Origin: Porphyra umbilicalis
Taxonomy: Eukaryota > Rhodophyta > Bangiophyceae > Bangiales > Bangiaceae
Assembly: GCA_002049455.2 (NCBI GenBank)
Contig: KV918912.1
Location: 62,001-126,000 of the forward strand
Length of the DNA: 64,000 nt
Direction: 5' to 3'
Under the pieces are notes generated by a model, which worked only from the letters and a program-made list of their open reading frames with translations, had not been told where the DNA came from and ran no database searches. Numbering within the stretch: position 1 is the first letter of the stretch; the number at the start of each line of letters is the position of its first letter. The position numbers and the translations under genes are program-made. Of this stretch, positions 30,601 to 41,538 are shown one piece after another.

Positions 30601-33310
30601 CCCTCTTGGGTGGGCGCTGACTGGTGATCAGCGGTCCGCCCGGGAGGGGGTGATACGGCTCGCAGCGATGCGTGCTTGGGGCGGCGGAGCCGCCCCGGTC
30701 GGCCCCGTTGAGGAGGGGGAGGGGCGACGCCCGTGGCGGGCGTCGGCGCAAGCGGCCCGTTCGTGCCCTCGTCGTGGGGACGACGGGGCGGGCGCGAGCA
30801 CGGCGACGGGTGACGCCCCTGAAAGGGATGGACGCGCGTTGGCAGCGCGGGGCATCCCCGGGGACGTATGGTCCTTGACGACGGCGGCGTCGACGACTGA
30901 GGCGCTGACAGCGACCGATCAAGGGCGTCGTCGACGCGATCGCATTCGGCGGCGCGACGGGCGGTCATCGGCGTCGCCGTCCTCTTCCCCCAACCCGAGA
31001 TCGAGCCGACGGAACCGGCACCGCCGGAACACGTGGCAACGAGCCGTCCCTCTTGGGTGGGCGCTGACTGGTGATCAGCGGTCCGCCCGGGAGGGGGTGA
31101 TACGGCTCGCAGCGATGCGTGCTTGGGGCGGCGGAGCCGCCCCGGTCGGCCCCGTTGAGGAGGGGGAGGGGCGACGCCCGTGGCGGGCGTCGGCGCAAGC
31201 GGCCCGTTCGTGCCCTCGTCGTGGGGACGACGGGGCGGGCGCGAGCACGGCGACGGGTGAAACCCCTGGACGCGCGTTGGCAGCGCGTCGGCATCCCCGG
31301 AGACGGACGGTCTTCGACGACGGCGGCGGGGCGTCGGCGGCGTCGACGACTGAGGCTCTGACGGCGACCGATCAAGGGCTTCGTCGACGCGGTCGCATTC
31401 GGCGGCGCGGCGGGCGGTCATCGGCGTCGCCGTCCTCTTCCCCCAACCCGAGATCGAGCCGACGAATCCGGCACCGCCGGCACGCGTAGCAACGAGCCGT
31501 CCGTCTGGGGCGGGCGCTGATTCGTGACCAGCGCCCCGCCCCGGAGGGGGAGGGCCGGCTCGGAGCGATACATGCTTGCGACGGCAAAGCCGCCACGGTC
31601 GGCTCCGTTGAGGAGGGGGAGGGGCGACGCCCGTGCCGGGCGTCGGCGCACGCGGCCCGTTCGTCCCCTTGTTGTGGGAGCGACCACGCGGGCACGAGCA
31701 CGGCGACGGGTGACGCCCCTGAAAGGGATGGACGCGCGTTGGCAGCGCGGGGCATCCCCGGGGACGTATGGTCCTCGACGACGGCGGCGTCGACGACTGA
31801 GGCGCTGACAGCGACCGATCAAGGGCGTCGTCGACGCGATCGCATTCGGCGGCGCGACGGGCGGACATCGGCGTCGCCGTCCTCTTCCCCCAACCCGAGA
31901 TCGAGCCGACGGAACCGGCACCGCCGGCACACGTGGCAACGAGCCGTCCCTCTTGGTTGGGCGCTGACTGGTGATCAGCGGTCCGCCCCGGAGGGGGTGA
32001 TACGGCTCGCAGCGATGCGTGCTTGGGGCGGCGGAGCCGCCCCGGTCGGCCCCGTTGAGGAGGGGGAGGGGCGACGCCCGTGGCGGGCGTCGGCGCACGC
32101 GGCCCGTTCGTCCCCTCGTCGTGAGGACGACGGGGCGGGCGCGAGCACGGCGACGGGTGACGCCCCTGAAAGGGATGGACGCGCGTTGGCAGCGCGGGGC
32201 ATCCCCGGGGACGTATGGTCCTCGACGACGGCGGCGTCGACGACTGAGGCGCTGACAGCGACCGATCAAGGGCGTCGTCGACGCGATCGCATTCGGCGGC
32301 GCGACGGGCGGACATCGGCGTCGCCGTCCTCTTCCCCCAACCCGAGATCGAGCCGACGGAACCGGCACCGCCGGAACACGTGGCAACGAGCCGTCCCTCT
32401 TGGGTGGGCGCTGACTGGTGATCAGCGGTCCGCCCCGGAGGGGGTGATACGGCTCGCAGCGATGCGTGCTTGGGGCGGCGGAGCCGCCCCGGTCGGCCCC
32501 GTTGAGGAGGGGGAGGGGCGACGCCCGTGGCGGGCGTCGGCGCAAGCGGCCCGTTCGTGCCCTCGTCGTGGGGACGACGGGGCGGGCGCGAGCACGGCGA
32601 CGGGTGAAACCCCTGGACGCGCGTTGGCAGCGCGATGGCATCCCCGGAGACGGACGGTCTTCGACGACGGCGGCGGGGCGTCGGCGGCGTCGACGACTGA
32701 GGCTCTGACGGCGACCGATCAAGGGCTTCGTCGACGCGATCGCATTCGGCGGCGCGGCGGGCGGTCATCGGCGTCGCCGTCCTCTTCCCCCAACCCGAGA
32801 TCGAGCCGACGGATCCGGCACCGCCGGCACGCGTAGCAACGAGCCGTCCGTCTGGGGCGGGCGCTGATTCGTGACCAGCGCCCCGCCCCGGAGGGGGAGG
32901 GCCGGCTCGGAGCGATACATGCTTGCGACGGCAAAGCCGCCACGGTCGGCTCCGTTGAGGAGGGGGAGGGGCGACGCCCGTGCCGGGCGTCGGCGCACGC
33001 GGCCCGTTCGTCCCCTTGTTGTGGGAGCGACCACGCGGGCACGAGCACGGCGACGGGTGACGCCCCTGAAAGGGATGGACGCGCGTTGGCAGCGCGGGGC
33101 ATCCCTGGGGACGTATGGTCCTCGACGACGGCGGCGTCGACGACTGAGGCGCTGACAGCGACCGATCAAGGGCGTTGTCGACGCGATCGCATTCGGCGGC
33201 GCGACGGGCGGACATCGGCGTCGCCGTCCTCTTCCCCCAACCCGAGATCGAGCCGACGGAACCGGCACCGCCGGCACGCGTAGCAACGAGCCGACTCTCT
33301 GGGGCGGGCG
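27700..33310. repeat. Satellite array, 13 units of 447/453 bp with trimeric higher-order structure
   Basis: The word CCCGAGATCGAGCCGACG recurs at 27853, 28300, 28747, 29200, 29647, 30100, 30547, 30994, 31447, 31894, 32341, 32794 and 33241. Intervals are 447,447,453,447,453,447,447,453,447,447,453,447. Thus a 447-447-453 trimer (1,347 bp) repeats, with one dimer (29200-30100) that has lost a unit. The 453-bp type is marked by extra GGGGCGTCGGCG and lacks the CCCTGAAAGGGATG word. Within a class the units are nearly identical, so the array grew or was homogenised recently by trimer. Confidence 0.95.
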
Positions 33311-33524
33311 CTGATTCGTGACCTGCGCCCCGCCCCGGAGGGGGAGGGCCGGCTCGGAGCGATGCATGCTCGCGGCGGCAAAACCGCGACCGTCGGATAC
33401 ATTGAGACGGGGACGGGGGGCGACGCCCATGACGGTCGTCGACACACTCGACCAGTCCGCTCTGCGCCGTGGGACGGCGACTGAGTCGGGGCGGCGTTGA
33501 CGCGGCCAGATTTGGTGGAGCCAT
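27714..33524 (-). other. Long open frame across the satellite, coding status doubtful
   Basis: A 1,936-codon frame runs through the array because both unit lengths (447 and 453) are multiples of three. It translates to about 149-residue Pro/Arg/Ala-rich repeats (for example GSISGWGKRTATPMSARRAA). Other frames on both strands are also open for hundreds of codons, as expected when a stop-poor GC-rich unit is repeated. I do not think it is a normal gene, though a repeat protein cannot be excluded. Confidence 0.3.
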
Positions 33525-34140
33525 GGTCGAACATCGACGTCGCCGCCTTCCTTCTACCTGACATGGAACTGAGTATGGTGCGATGCTGACGCGGTCGGTG
33601 CAGGGCAGCCCCGCCGGGGCGGGCGCTCATTGGAGCGAGCACCTGAACCGAAATGAGGGTATGCTCTGGGCGTCAAAGATGATACAAGGCGGCGCCAGGC
33701 TCAGGGGCCTTCTCGAGTGGTGGACAGGCGGCACCTGTGTCTGGCGCCGGCGTCGGCGGCCATGCCGTCCTCGTGTCGTTCATAGGAACGCGGGGACGGC
33801 GGGCCCGCGGTGCCTCTCCCACCGGGCGTGGCGGTTGCAGAGGTGGCGGCCCGATAAGGGCGTCGACGACGCGGTCCAACTCCTGGTGGGTGACGGCGGT
33901 CGCCGACGTAGCCTTCGTCCTCCCCACGGGAATGAGCCGGACAGCCCAACCGGGGCGAATGCTGATTGGTGACGGGCAGCCGACCCGATCGCGAAAATGC
34001 GAATAGTCGGCGACGCGAGCTGCGAGCGTTACTGAGACCGTGGTCGCAAATTGACAGCGACGAGGTCGCAAGAGGGGCGCACCGGGGTCCCGGCGGCGCA
34101 GGACCGGGCCCTCAAGAACTAAGCGACACCCTCGCGGCCG
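33525..34140. other. Spacer between the two arrays
   Basis: Unique internal sequence of the non-autonomous element. No gene seen. Confidence 0.4.
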
Positions 34141-35130
34141 GTGCGCGCAGCGCGTCTTCGTCTGCCCCCGTCGTCGTCGGCGGGCGCGGTGACGCCGACG
34201 GGGGGAGGTCTTCCCGTCCTCTGATCTGCGCTGCGACGACGGCGGCGCGGGCTCCGCGAGGCGCGCTTCCCCCCTGGCGTAGGGGGAAGTTGGGGGCCGC
34301 AACGCCTTCGGCGTGGGGGCGCGCCGCCCCTGGCGGGCGGCGGCGGCGGCGGCAAAGACGGGGTGCTTCCGCCGGCGCGGCGCTGGGGCGCGGCGGCGCC
34401 GTTGCAAGATTTTTGGTCCTCTGCGGCGGCGCCGCCGGATCAAGCGCGGCCTAATCAGCGGCCGTCTTGCCGCCGACGAGCGACGCGCGTCTTCGTCTGC
34501 CCCCGTCGTCGTCGGCGGGCGCGGTGACGCCGACGGGGGCAGGTCTTCCCGTCGTCCGATTTACGCTGCGACGACGGCGGCGCGGGCTCCGCGAGGCGCG
34601 CTTCCCCCCTGGTGTAGGGGGAAGTCGGGGGCCGCAACGCCCTCGGCGTGGGGGCGCGCCGCCCCTGGCGGGCGGCGGCGGCGGCGGCAACGACGGGGTG
34701 CTTCCGCCGGCGCGGCGCTGGGGCGCGGCGGCGCCGTTGCAATATTTTCGGTCCTCTGCGGCGGCGCCGCCGGATCAAGCGCGGCCCAATCAGCGGCCGT
34801 CTTGCCGCCGGCGCGCGACGCGCGTCTTCATCTGCCCCCGTCGCCGTCGGCGGGCGCGGTGACGCCGACGGGGGCAGGTCTTCCTGTCCTCCGATTTGCG
34901 CTGCGACGACGGCGGCGCGGGCTCCGCGAGGCGCGCTTCCCCCCTGGCGTAGGGGGAAGTCGGGGGCCGCAACGCCCTCGGCGTGGGGTCGCGCCGCCCC
35001 TGGCGGGCGGCGGCGGCGGCGGCAACGACGGGGTGCTTCCGCCGGCGCGGCGCTGGGGCGCGGCGGCGCCGTTGCAAGATTTTTGGTCCTCTGCGGCGGC
35101 GCCGCCGGATCAAGCGCGGTCCAATCGGCG
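34141..35130. repeat. Second tandem array, three units of about 335 bp
   Basis: The word CGTCTTC(G/A)TCTGCCCCCGTC recurs at about 34151, 34489 and 34823 (spacing 338 and 334). Each unit contains CTCCGCGAGGCGCGCTTCCC and ends with GCGGCGGCGCCGCCGGATCA. The last unit breaks off about 35130. The sequence is unrelated to the 447-bp satellite. Confidence 0.85.
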
Positions 35131-35393
35131 GTCGTGTTGCCCGAGGGGCGCAGGGCGGCGCCCTCGTCTTCCGACGCCATGGTCGGGCGATGTTGGCCTA
35201 CATCATCTGGGGCATTCCCGACGTCGGCTGCAGATGCCGTTGGCCTCGAGGGTGCGCCACGGCGCGGCCTTCCCCCCTGGGCTGCGGGGACCCCGGCGGC
35301 CGCACCATTTTCGGCGGGTTGTCGGAGCTTTTGCTACGCGCGTCAATGCGCTGTGGGCGGCCTCCGTCGTGCGGCGCGGACGCCGCAGTCTCA

Positions 35394-35404
35394 GATGGGG
35401 GGGA
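35394..35404 (+). other. Polypurine tract of the non-autonomous element
   Basis: AGATGGGGGGGA lies directly before the 3' LTR, supporting plus orientation. Confidence 0.55.
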
Positions 35405-35877
35405 TGAAGTACTACGCCAGAGGCGTTGTACTCGTGGCTGTGGGCGCTGGTGCTCGGAAGCCGGGTGGTCGGTGGTGTGTCGCCTTTGTGGCGTGCCACT
35501 GCGGCGTGTGAGCGCCTGCGGCGCACGTGTCTGGGTGAGCTCGTCGGATTGTCCGGTGCTGACAGCGGGGCGTGTCAATCCAGATTGGGTAGTGTCATGC
35601 ATTGGAGGGAATTATCTGCTTCGTAGGTATTTGGCAGCGCGGGACCGGGCCAACTAGTGGCCCCGGTCCCCGCGCAGCGGTTTCCGCCCTTTAAGGACGA
35701 AGGGCGGCGACGGTGGGAGGCACCGTCGTCGCCGGCAAGCAAACCGTGCCTGTTTGTCTTGGCGTTTCGGTCGGCCTGACTTCCTGGACCTCGAGTTCCA
35801 TAGCGGGTGACGCACGAGCGGCTAGGACGGCCGGTACTTCCCTCCTCTCCGAGGTGATCGCGATTCATTGTACTACA
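35405..35877 (+). repeat. 3' LTR of the non-autonomous element
   Basis: 473 bp, nearly identical to 26193-26665 (about six differences by eye). The second base pair of the inverted end is mutated (TGAAGTAC). The target duplication GAAAG follows immediately. Confidence 0.92.
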
Positions 35878-35882
35878 GAAAG

Positions 35883-37029
35883 GGTGCGTGAATGCCATGC
35901 ATTGCGCAATCAGTGCGGCCACATGCAAGAGTAACGCAGATGCCGAAAGCAAAAAAAAGTACTGGAGAAGCACCAGCTCGTCATAGCGAAGTAGCAGAAT
36001 TGAACTCAGCAACGTAGATGAGGAGGTCATCAACAGACGCGTGTCAACGAAATCTACCGCACGGCCAGCAAAGTGTAAGTCCCAGCAGCGCAAGAGATGG
36101 CACGGCTCAATTGGGTCCACCCTCTTGACCTCCATCTCTCCTCGCCGTGCCTTGGCGATTTTGTGTCACAGTACCATCTCCGTCACGTCAGCGGACATGG
36201 AAGGGTTCCCGCCAAAGGTAGAGGGCACCGCCGGATCCGGGTTTGTTACCACAACCCAGCTTCTGGTGACGCACGTGGGAGCAAAGTGAGCACGCAGGGC
36301 TGCTCGGATCTGATGACGCATCGCCATGCCCTTCGTGAGTGAGTCCGTCCGCCAATAGAGAAACATCGCAATGCGCTCCCCCGACTTCGCATTCACCTCT
36401 CACGGGTCCCAATCACGATGCTCGCAAAAGAACTACCACCCCCGGTCAGCTTTGACATACGAATCGGATTTGTCGTTGGTCGACGTGAAGCGGTGATCAC
36501 GCCGGATTGCCGAGACATAGATGGCGGCAGTTGCGGGCAATCGCCCCTCTGGCTGTGGAGCCATGATGAGGTAGGGGCGGAGCAGAAGAGTAGCGATCTT
36601 CTACGAGAAAAGGGGAACGGAGGGAGAACGCACTGGAGACGCGTGTCGCCAGCGACCGCAAGGCAGCGCTCGAGTTCTCGTCTGTTGTGGCGCGCTGCTC
36701 GTCGCCAGCCTGATGGTAAATCAGCAGCTGTGTGTAGCCCTCCAATAGTGCGCAGGACGGCGCGTGCGTGGCACGTGCCGAGCTCAAGGGCAGTTACCGT
36801 GCAGACAATAGGCTCAAAGGCCTCGAAGCTGCTCAGTTCTAATCGAATTCAGCTCCTCGCGTGGCGGGCTACTCCAGCTGACCGTGCGCCGCTAAAAGTT
36901 CGTGGGCCACGCCCGTCGTTTTATGCCTCGCTCGGCTGCATTTCTGTTGACCGTACTACGCGGGTTGCACTGCCCTTCGTGTCCACCTCTCCACCACGTT
37001 CTTTCCCGCGCCTTTACAACACGGTTGCG
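35883..37029. other. Flank right of the non-autonomous element
   Basis: Lower GC than the element. No supported gene. An open plus frame from 36418 feeds into the ORF described next, but its first 200 codons have no distinguishing features. Confidence 0.4.
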
Positions 37030-37821
37030 ATGGCGCGCTTGGGCGACTGCATTGACATTGATTCTGGCCTGAATCCGACTGCCAGGGCGAACGCGGCGTT
37101 CTTCATACCTACTTCAACGACAGACAAGGATTTGCTCCTGTTCTCCTCTGCCGCCGTTTTCTCTCCCCCTGCAGCGGACCCGCTCCTCCCCTGGCTGGCT
37201 GATTCGGCCACGAGGCGCCTTGGCAACGCTGTGGTGGTTGGACCAGAACTCCGGCATCTGCTGCACGATTCGAAAAACCCTATTGACGATCCCCAGCGTA
37301 CCATCCCAACCCGTACCCCCGGTGTTTCCCCGGTTCCGGCTGCCTCGTCTGAGATGCCCGCCGGCTTGAGTGCATCTCGCTCTACTAGCGGCCCATCAAC
37401 GGCAGCAAGCAGTGGGGCCGCTGGGATCTTCCCCGTGCCCAATGTGGGCGCGTCGGCTGCTCCTGGTGTTGGGACCCGAGTGGCTGTTCAGCGCGATCCG
37501 AACCAGGTGATTTGCCGAGGTCTCCGGTCGGTGGATGAGCTCATGCTGGCGTGAGAGGAAGGGTACAATGGCTATTTGCCTGTGAAGACGTTCAAGACGG
37601 GGAAAAGTGGCAAGCTCGACCGCGCTCAAATTAACCTACTGTCCAAGGCCTACGGCGTGTGGGAGAAGTTCAACGCAATGGGAAGGAAAGAGTTCCGGAC
37701 GATGTATGAGCTTCCTGTCAACAGGGTTTCCCCGACTCTGACTGATATTCACCGGGGGATCGAGCGTGAGAATGGGAGCGCCAAGAAGAGAACGGCACAT
37801 GGGATCGTGAAGAATCATTAA
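37030..37821 (+). pseudogene. Hypothetical protein with one in-frame TGA
   Basis: From ATG 37030 (MARLGDCIDIDSGLNPTARA) the frame runs to TGA at 37552-37554 and continues in the same frame to TAA at 37819-37821. The part after the stop (NGYLPVKTFKTGKSGKLDRA, LLSKAYGVWEKFNAMGRKEF) is strongly protein-like, basic and helical, so the TGA probably interrupts a formerly continuous gene. The middle is Ser/Pro/Ala-rich. Family unknown; it could be a DNA-binding accessory protein of a transposon, but that is a guess. Confidence 0.45.
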
Positions 37822-38150
37822 AAAGCATTTTTTTTGCCCCACCTCTGATCTGCGGTCGCGAGGGCGGCGACGGATGCAATGGGGTCGAGGCGGTGGGCGA
37901 ATGGCGATTGTTTGGCGGCGGCGACCACCGAAGAGGAGTTGGCGGCGACTATGCGGTAGTCGCCGTTCGCCGTGTGCCCTTTCAGACCCCCGACCAGCGG
38001 CTGTGTGTCCTCCCCTCCCCCCTTCAGCCTTCTTCCCGACTGCCTATCCCCCCCTGAACGCCGCCCCTTAGCCGACAGCGGCTGGGCGGGACCAGCACTG
38101 CCGACCCTTAGTCCTGAACTGTTCAGCCACGCTTGACGTGGAAGCAGAAG

Positions 38151-38613
38151 ATGTCGAAAGTAGCGAACGAAAAGATGCGTGCGACTGCTGTGGAGGAAAG
38201 GTCTTTAGTATGGGAAAGGGTAAAGAAGGCAGCCGCTGCGACGGCCGCAGCCCCGTCAAGGAAGGCGTCCACAGCCGACGCGCTCGCCACCGTCGCCGCC
38301 TCGGCGGCGCCGGCACCGACAGCGCTCTTTACACCGGCCTCTCCGGCTGCGTGTACGGGCCTCTCACTGGATTGGTCGCAGGCGACGCCAACATTGCGAC
38401 CGCAACCAGCGCAAGCACGACGTCGAGACGGACTGCGCACTGCGGGTGGCGCAGTTAGCCCGCGTCCGGCGGGTGATCCATGTCGTGCCCGTACTCGCGG
38501 AGCGGACGGGGGGCAAGGACCGCTGGGATTTCCCTGCCGCGGTGGACAGCCCGCTCGCTGAGCATCTAGTAATGCATTACTTTTTGAACGTCTTTTATCC
38601 ATGGGACGTTTGA
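38151..38613 (+). pseudogene. Hypothetical protein with a frame change
   Basis: ATG 38151 opens a frame (MSKVANEKMRATAVEERSLV) that is Lys/Ala-rich and helical for about 70 residues. Further on the convincing protein sequence is in another frame (38398-38613: HDVETDCALRVAQLARVRRV, FPAAVDSPLAEHLVMHYFLN, stop TGA 38611-38613). Either an indel or an intron near 38300-38390 separates them. Family unknown. Confidence 0.4.
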
Positions 38614-39479
38614 TGTTCGTGTGTGTCTTGCTCTAATGCTATTGCTGAACTGTAGACACTGTGCTCCTTTGACCCAGTGGAGCACCACTATTGCAGTATG
38701 CCCAATTTTGGCACATCCGAACAGGAACACGAGTGCATCGAACAATTATGCAGTTCATAACTTAATGAATATTTGTCATGCCGATCTTTCAGTGACCTAT
38801 GAGACGTCGCGTCGAAGACCTAAAATCGGCTGTTGACGCACCATGACGGAGGGTTTTCAAACCTTTGACATCTTGCTCGCATGTCATTTCAACTGCTGTC
38901 CTAATTGCAGCCCGGCGCATGGTAATACGGTCCTCTGTTCCCCTAGTAGTTCTCAATGGGAGCGTGCTCAGACATATTTGTCTTGCACGCTGGGAGTCAT
39001 AATCCGCATCACAGGGCATCTTGGGCCAAAGGGGCCGATACGGACGCAGTTCACAGACATTTGACCGAGTCTTGTCCGGGTCCAGGCTGAGAAACAAGGA
39101 AACTGGCCGCAAACTCCGGGAAGCGCTGGAAAACGGGGCGCGTCTCTGGTGTGTCCTGGCTTCGACAATCGGCAGAGGGGCACATATGCGATCGATCCCA
39201 GCCGTGTTCTGGTGCCTCTCAAGAGACGTTCTGCCACCCGATCTTTTTCATGCATCCATGAAGAAGAGCGCAGATTACATACCCTCACTGAGTGCTGTGT
39301 TGGGTCGCCATTGGGGCTGACCAGGATTTTTTTTCTTTCTTTGAAGACCGTCTTGTGGGCAGAGGAACACGTTCTCTATGCGAAAAATATGCCTACGTTG
39401 CTGATGGAGCATAGACGAGCTTCGGCGAGCGCCGCTGCCGACCGGTCGACATTTGCCCACACCCGCTATGCCGCATCAA
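38614..39479. other. Non-genic spacer
   Basis: Moderate GC. No supported gene. Confidence 0.45.
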
Positions 39480-39529
39480 CGGTCAGTGACAATTTTGTCC
39501 ACGGCCCATCGGGGACAGAGCAAGGGAAA

Positions 39530-40950
39530 AAGGGGTGGGAAGGTCGTCGTCGGGGGGAGCCGCGTCGTCGTGGGGGGGGGGGGGCTCGTCGTGGGCGGGT
39601 GAGGCGTCGTCGTGGGCGAGGGGGCCGTCGTCGAGGGCGGGGGGGGCGTCGTTGTGGGGGGGGGGGGGTCGTGGGGCGGGTGTCGTCTTGGGCGCAAGAG
39701 GCGTCGTTGCGGGCGTCATCGTGGGTGGGGGGGGCGTCGTCGTGGGCGGGAGAAGCGTCGTCGTGGGCGTCATCGAGCGCGTTGTCGAGGGCGGGAGGGG
39801 CATTGTCTTGTGCGGGAGAGCAGCGTCGTCGGCGCGTGGGGCATCGTCGTTAGCGTTGTCGTGAGCGGGACGGGCATCGTCGTTGGCTGGGGGGGCGTCG
39901 TTGCGGGCGTCGTCGTGGGAGGGGGTCCGTCGTTGACGGCGTGTAGGGCGTCGTCGTGGGCGGGGGGGTGTCATCGTTAGTGTCATCGTGGGCAGGCCGG
40001 GAATCGTCGTGGGCGTCGTGGTGGGCGGAAGGGGGGTCAAAGCAGGCAGGGGAGGCGTCATCGTGAGCGGGAGGGGCGTCGTCGTGGGCGTCCTCGTGGG
40101 CGTTTTTGCAGTCGTCGTGAGCGTCGTCGTGAGCGTCGTCGTGGGCGGGGGGGGTGTCGTCGCGCGCGTCATCGTGAGCGGGGGGGGCGTCATGGTGTGC
40201 GACGTCGTGGGAGGGGGGGTCGTCATCGTGGGCTGGTAGGGTGTCGTCGTAGGTGAGTAGGGCGTCGTCGTGGAAGATGAGGGTGATCGGGGCGTCGTCG
40301 TGGGCGGGTGAGGCGTCGTCGCGGGCGACGAGGCCATTTTCCAGGGCGGAACTGGGGGTCGTCATGGCAAGGGGGTCGTCGTGGGCAGGGGGGGCGTCGT
40401 CGTGGGCTGGTGGGGCGACGTTGTCGGCATGCTTGCGGGCGAGTTGGGCGATGTCGTGAGCGTCGTTGTGGGCAGGTAGGGCGTCGTCGTGGGCGTCGTC
40501 GTGGGCGGGTGGGGCGTCGTCGCGGGCGAGAGGGCCGTCATCACGGGTGGGGGGGGGGTCGTCGTGGGTGGGGCGTCGTCGTGGGCGGAAGAGGAGTCGT
40601 CGTGAGCGGCATCGGGGGCTGGGGGGGCATCGTCGTGGACGTCGTCGTGGGAGGGGGAGCCGTTCTCGTGCGCGGGTAGGGTGTCGTCGTAGGCGGGTGG
40701 GGCATCTTCGTGGGCGTGGTCGTCGGCGAGCGGGGTGTCGTCGTGAGCGTCGTCGTGGACGAAAGGGCGTCTTCTTGAGCGAAGGGGGCGTTTTCCAGGG
40801 CGGCGGGGACGTCGTCGTGCGCGGGAGGGGCGTCGTCGTGCGCGAGGGGGGCGTCATCGGGGGCGGGGGGGGCATCGTCGTGGGGCGGGCGGGGCGTCGA
40901 CGTGGGGCGGGGGGGGCGTCGTCGTGAGGCCGTCGTCGTGGGCGATGATG
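39530..40950. repeat. Degenerate minisatellite built from GGCGTCGTCGTGGGCGGG-like words
   Basis: About 1.4 kb of G/T-rich plus strand made of variants of GGCGTCGTCGTG separated by G runs. In one minus frame it reads (HDDAPPA)n and in another (PTTTPPP)n, implying a 21-bp basic period. It is too irregular to count units by eye. No gene. Confidence 0.85.
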
Positions 40951-41226
40951 GTGCACCGCCGTGCGTCAAAATCTCACCTGCGTTTGGCCGGACAACAAAA
41001 ATTGAAGAAACAACGATGACTTACGTGAAAGTGTGCAACTTATATTTGAAAGTGAGAGTACTCCTTGTGTTCGTGTTCCTGTTCTGATCGGCCAAAATTG
41101 AGCATCCTGCAATATGTCGGTGTTTTCCGTCTATTCCGCTCTTCTTGGCAGCCCAAGTGCGCCGCGTAGGATAATCCGCGCACCATCTGTCCCCGTCAGC
41201 ATGCCCCAGTGTCGTACTGCAGCGAC

Positions 41227-41538
41227 TAAAGTCTATCTCATCTTAATAGTCCTGTGGAAAAACGGCTGTGGTTTCGGCCCACATGCATCAATCGACCCCA
41301 AACTTCGTAGACGTATCAGAAGGAGGCCCTTGAGTCCTCAGAAGAAATAAAGCAGCGCGAAGCGCAGCACATCCCACCCGTTGATGCTCTCTTCCGCATT
41401 CGTATCGATCAGGGGCATCAGATCCGCCCGATTCTTGACAGCACCCGATTTATGACTGAGCAAATCGGATGGAACGCAAGGACAGGGGGGCTACGATTTC
41501 AGCCTCGTGAGCAGGACCTCGTGATGCCGCACGGATAA
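41227..41538 (+). pseudogene. Short coding-like relic
   Basis: In one frame, after a TAG at 41308-41310, about 75 codons read EALESSEEIKQREAQHIPPV, then ALFRIRIDQGHQIRPILDST and FMTEQIGWNARTGGLRFQPR, ending with TAA at 41536-41538. The codons before the TAG (LSHLNSPVEKRLWFRPTCIN) also look coding. The composition contrasts with neighbouring GC shadows. No start codon and no family recognised. Confidence 0.35.

Larger units (their letters stand above)
26193..35877 (+). mobile_element. Non-autonomous LTR retrotransposon (LARD-like) filled with satellite repeats
   Basis: 9,685 bp with two 473-bp LTRs (26193-26665 and 35405-35877) and a perfect 5-bp target duplication GAAAG (26188-26192, 35878-35882). 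The LTRs start TGTAGTACTAC (mutated to TGAAGTACTAC in the right copy) and end GTACTACA, and differ at about six positions, so the insertion is younger than the chromovirus. A primer-site-like TTTGGCGCTCCGGGTGAG follows the left LTR and a purine run ATGGGGGGGA precedes the right one, giving plus orientation. No gag, protease, polymerase or integrase motif is present inside; most of the interior is two tandem arrays. It must have been moved by enzymes from elsewhere. Confidence 0.9.

Noticed and set aside
27700-33310. CRISPR array
   Set aside because: Units are 447-453 bp with no unique spacers, and the context is eukaryotic.
25938-36135. Host gene on the minus strand interrupted by the non-autonomous element
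   Set aside because: Joining the flanks after discounting the element gives different reading frames on the two sides, so continuity is not supported.
39483-40969. Thr/Pro-rich and His-Asp-rich minus frames of 284 and 368 codons
   Set aside because: They are translations of a minisatellite in alternative frames; no unique sequence.
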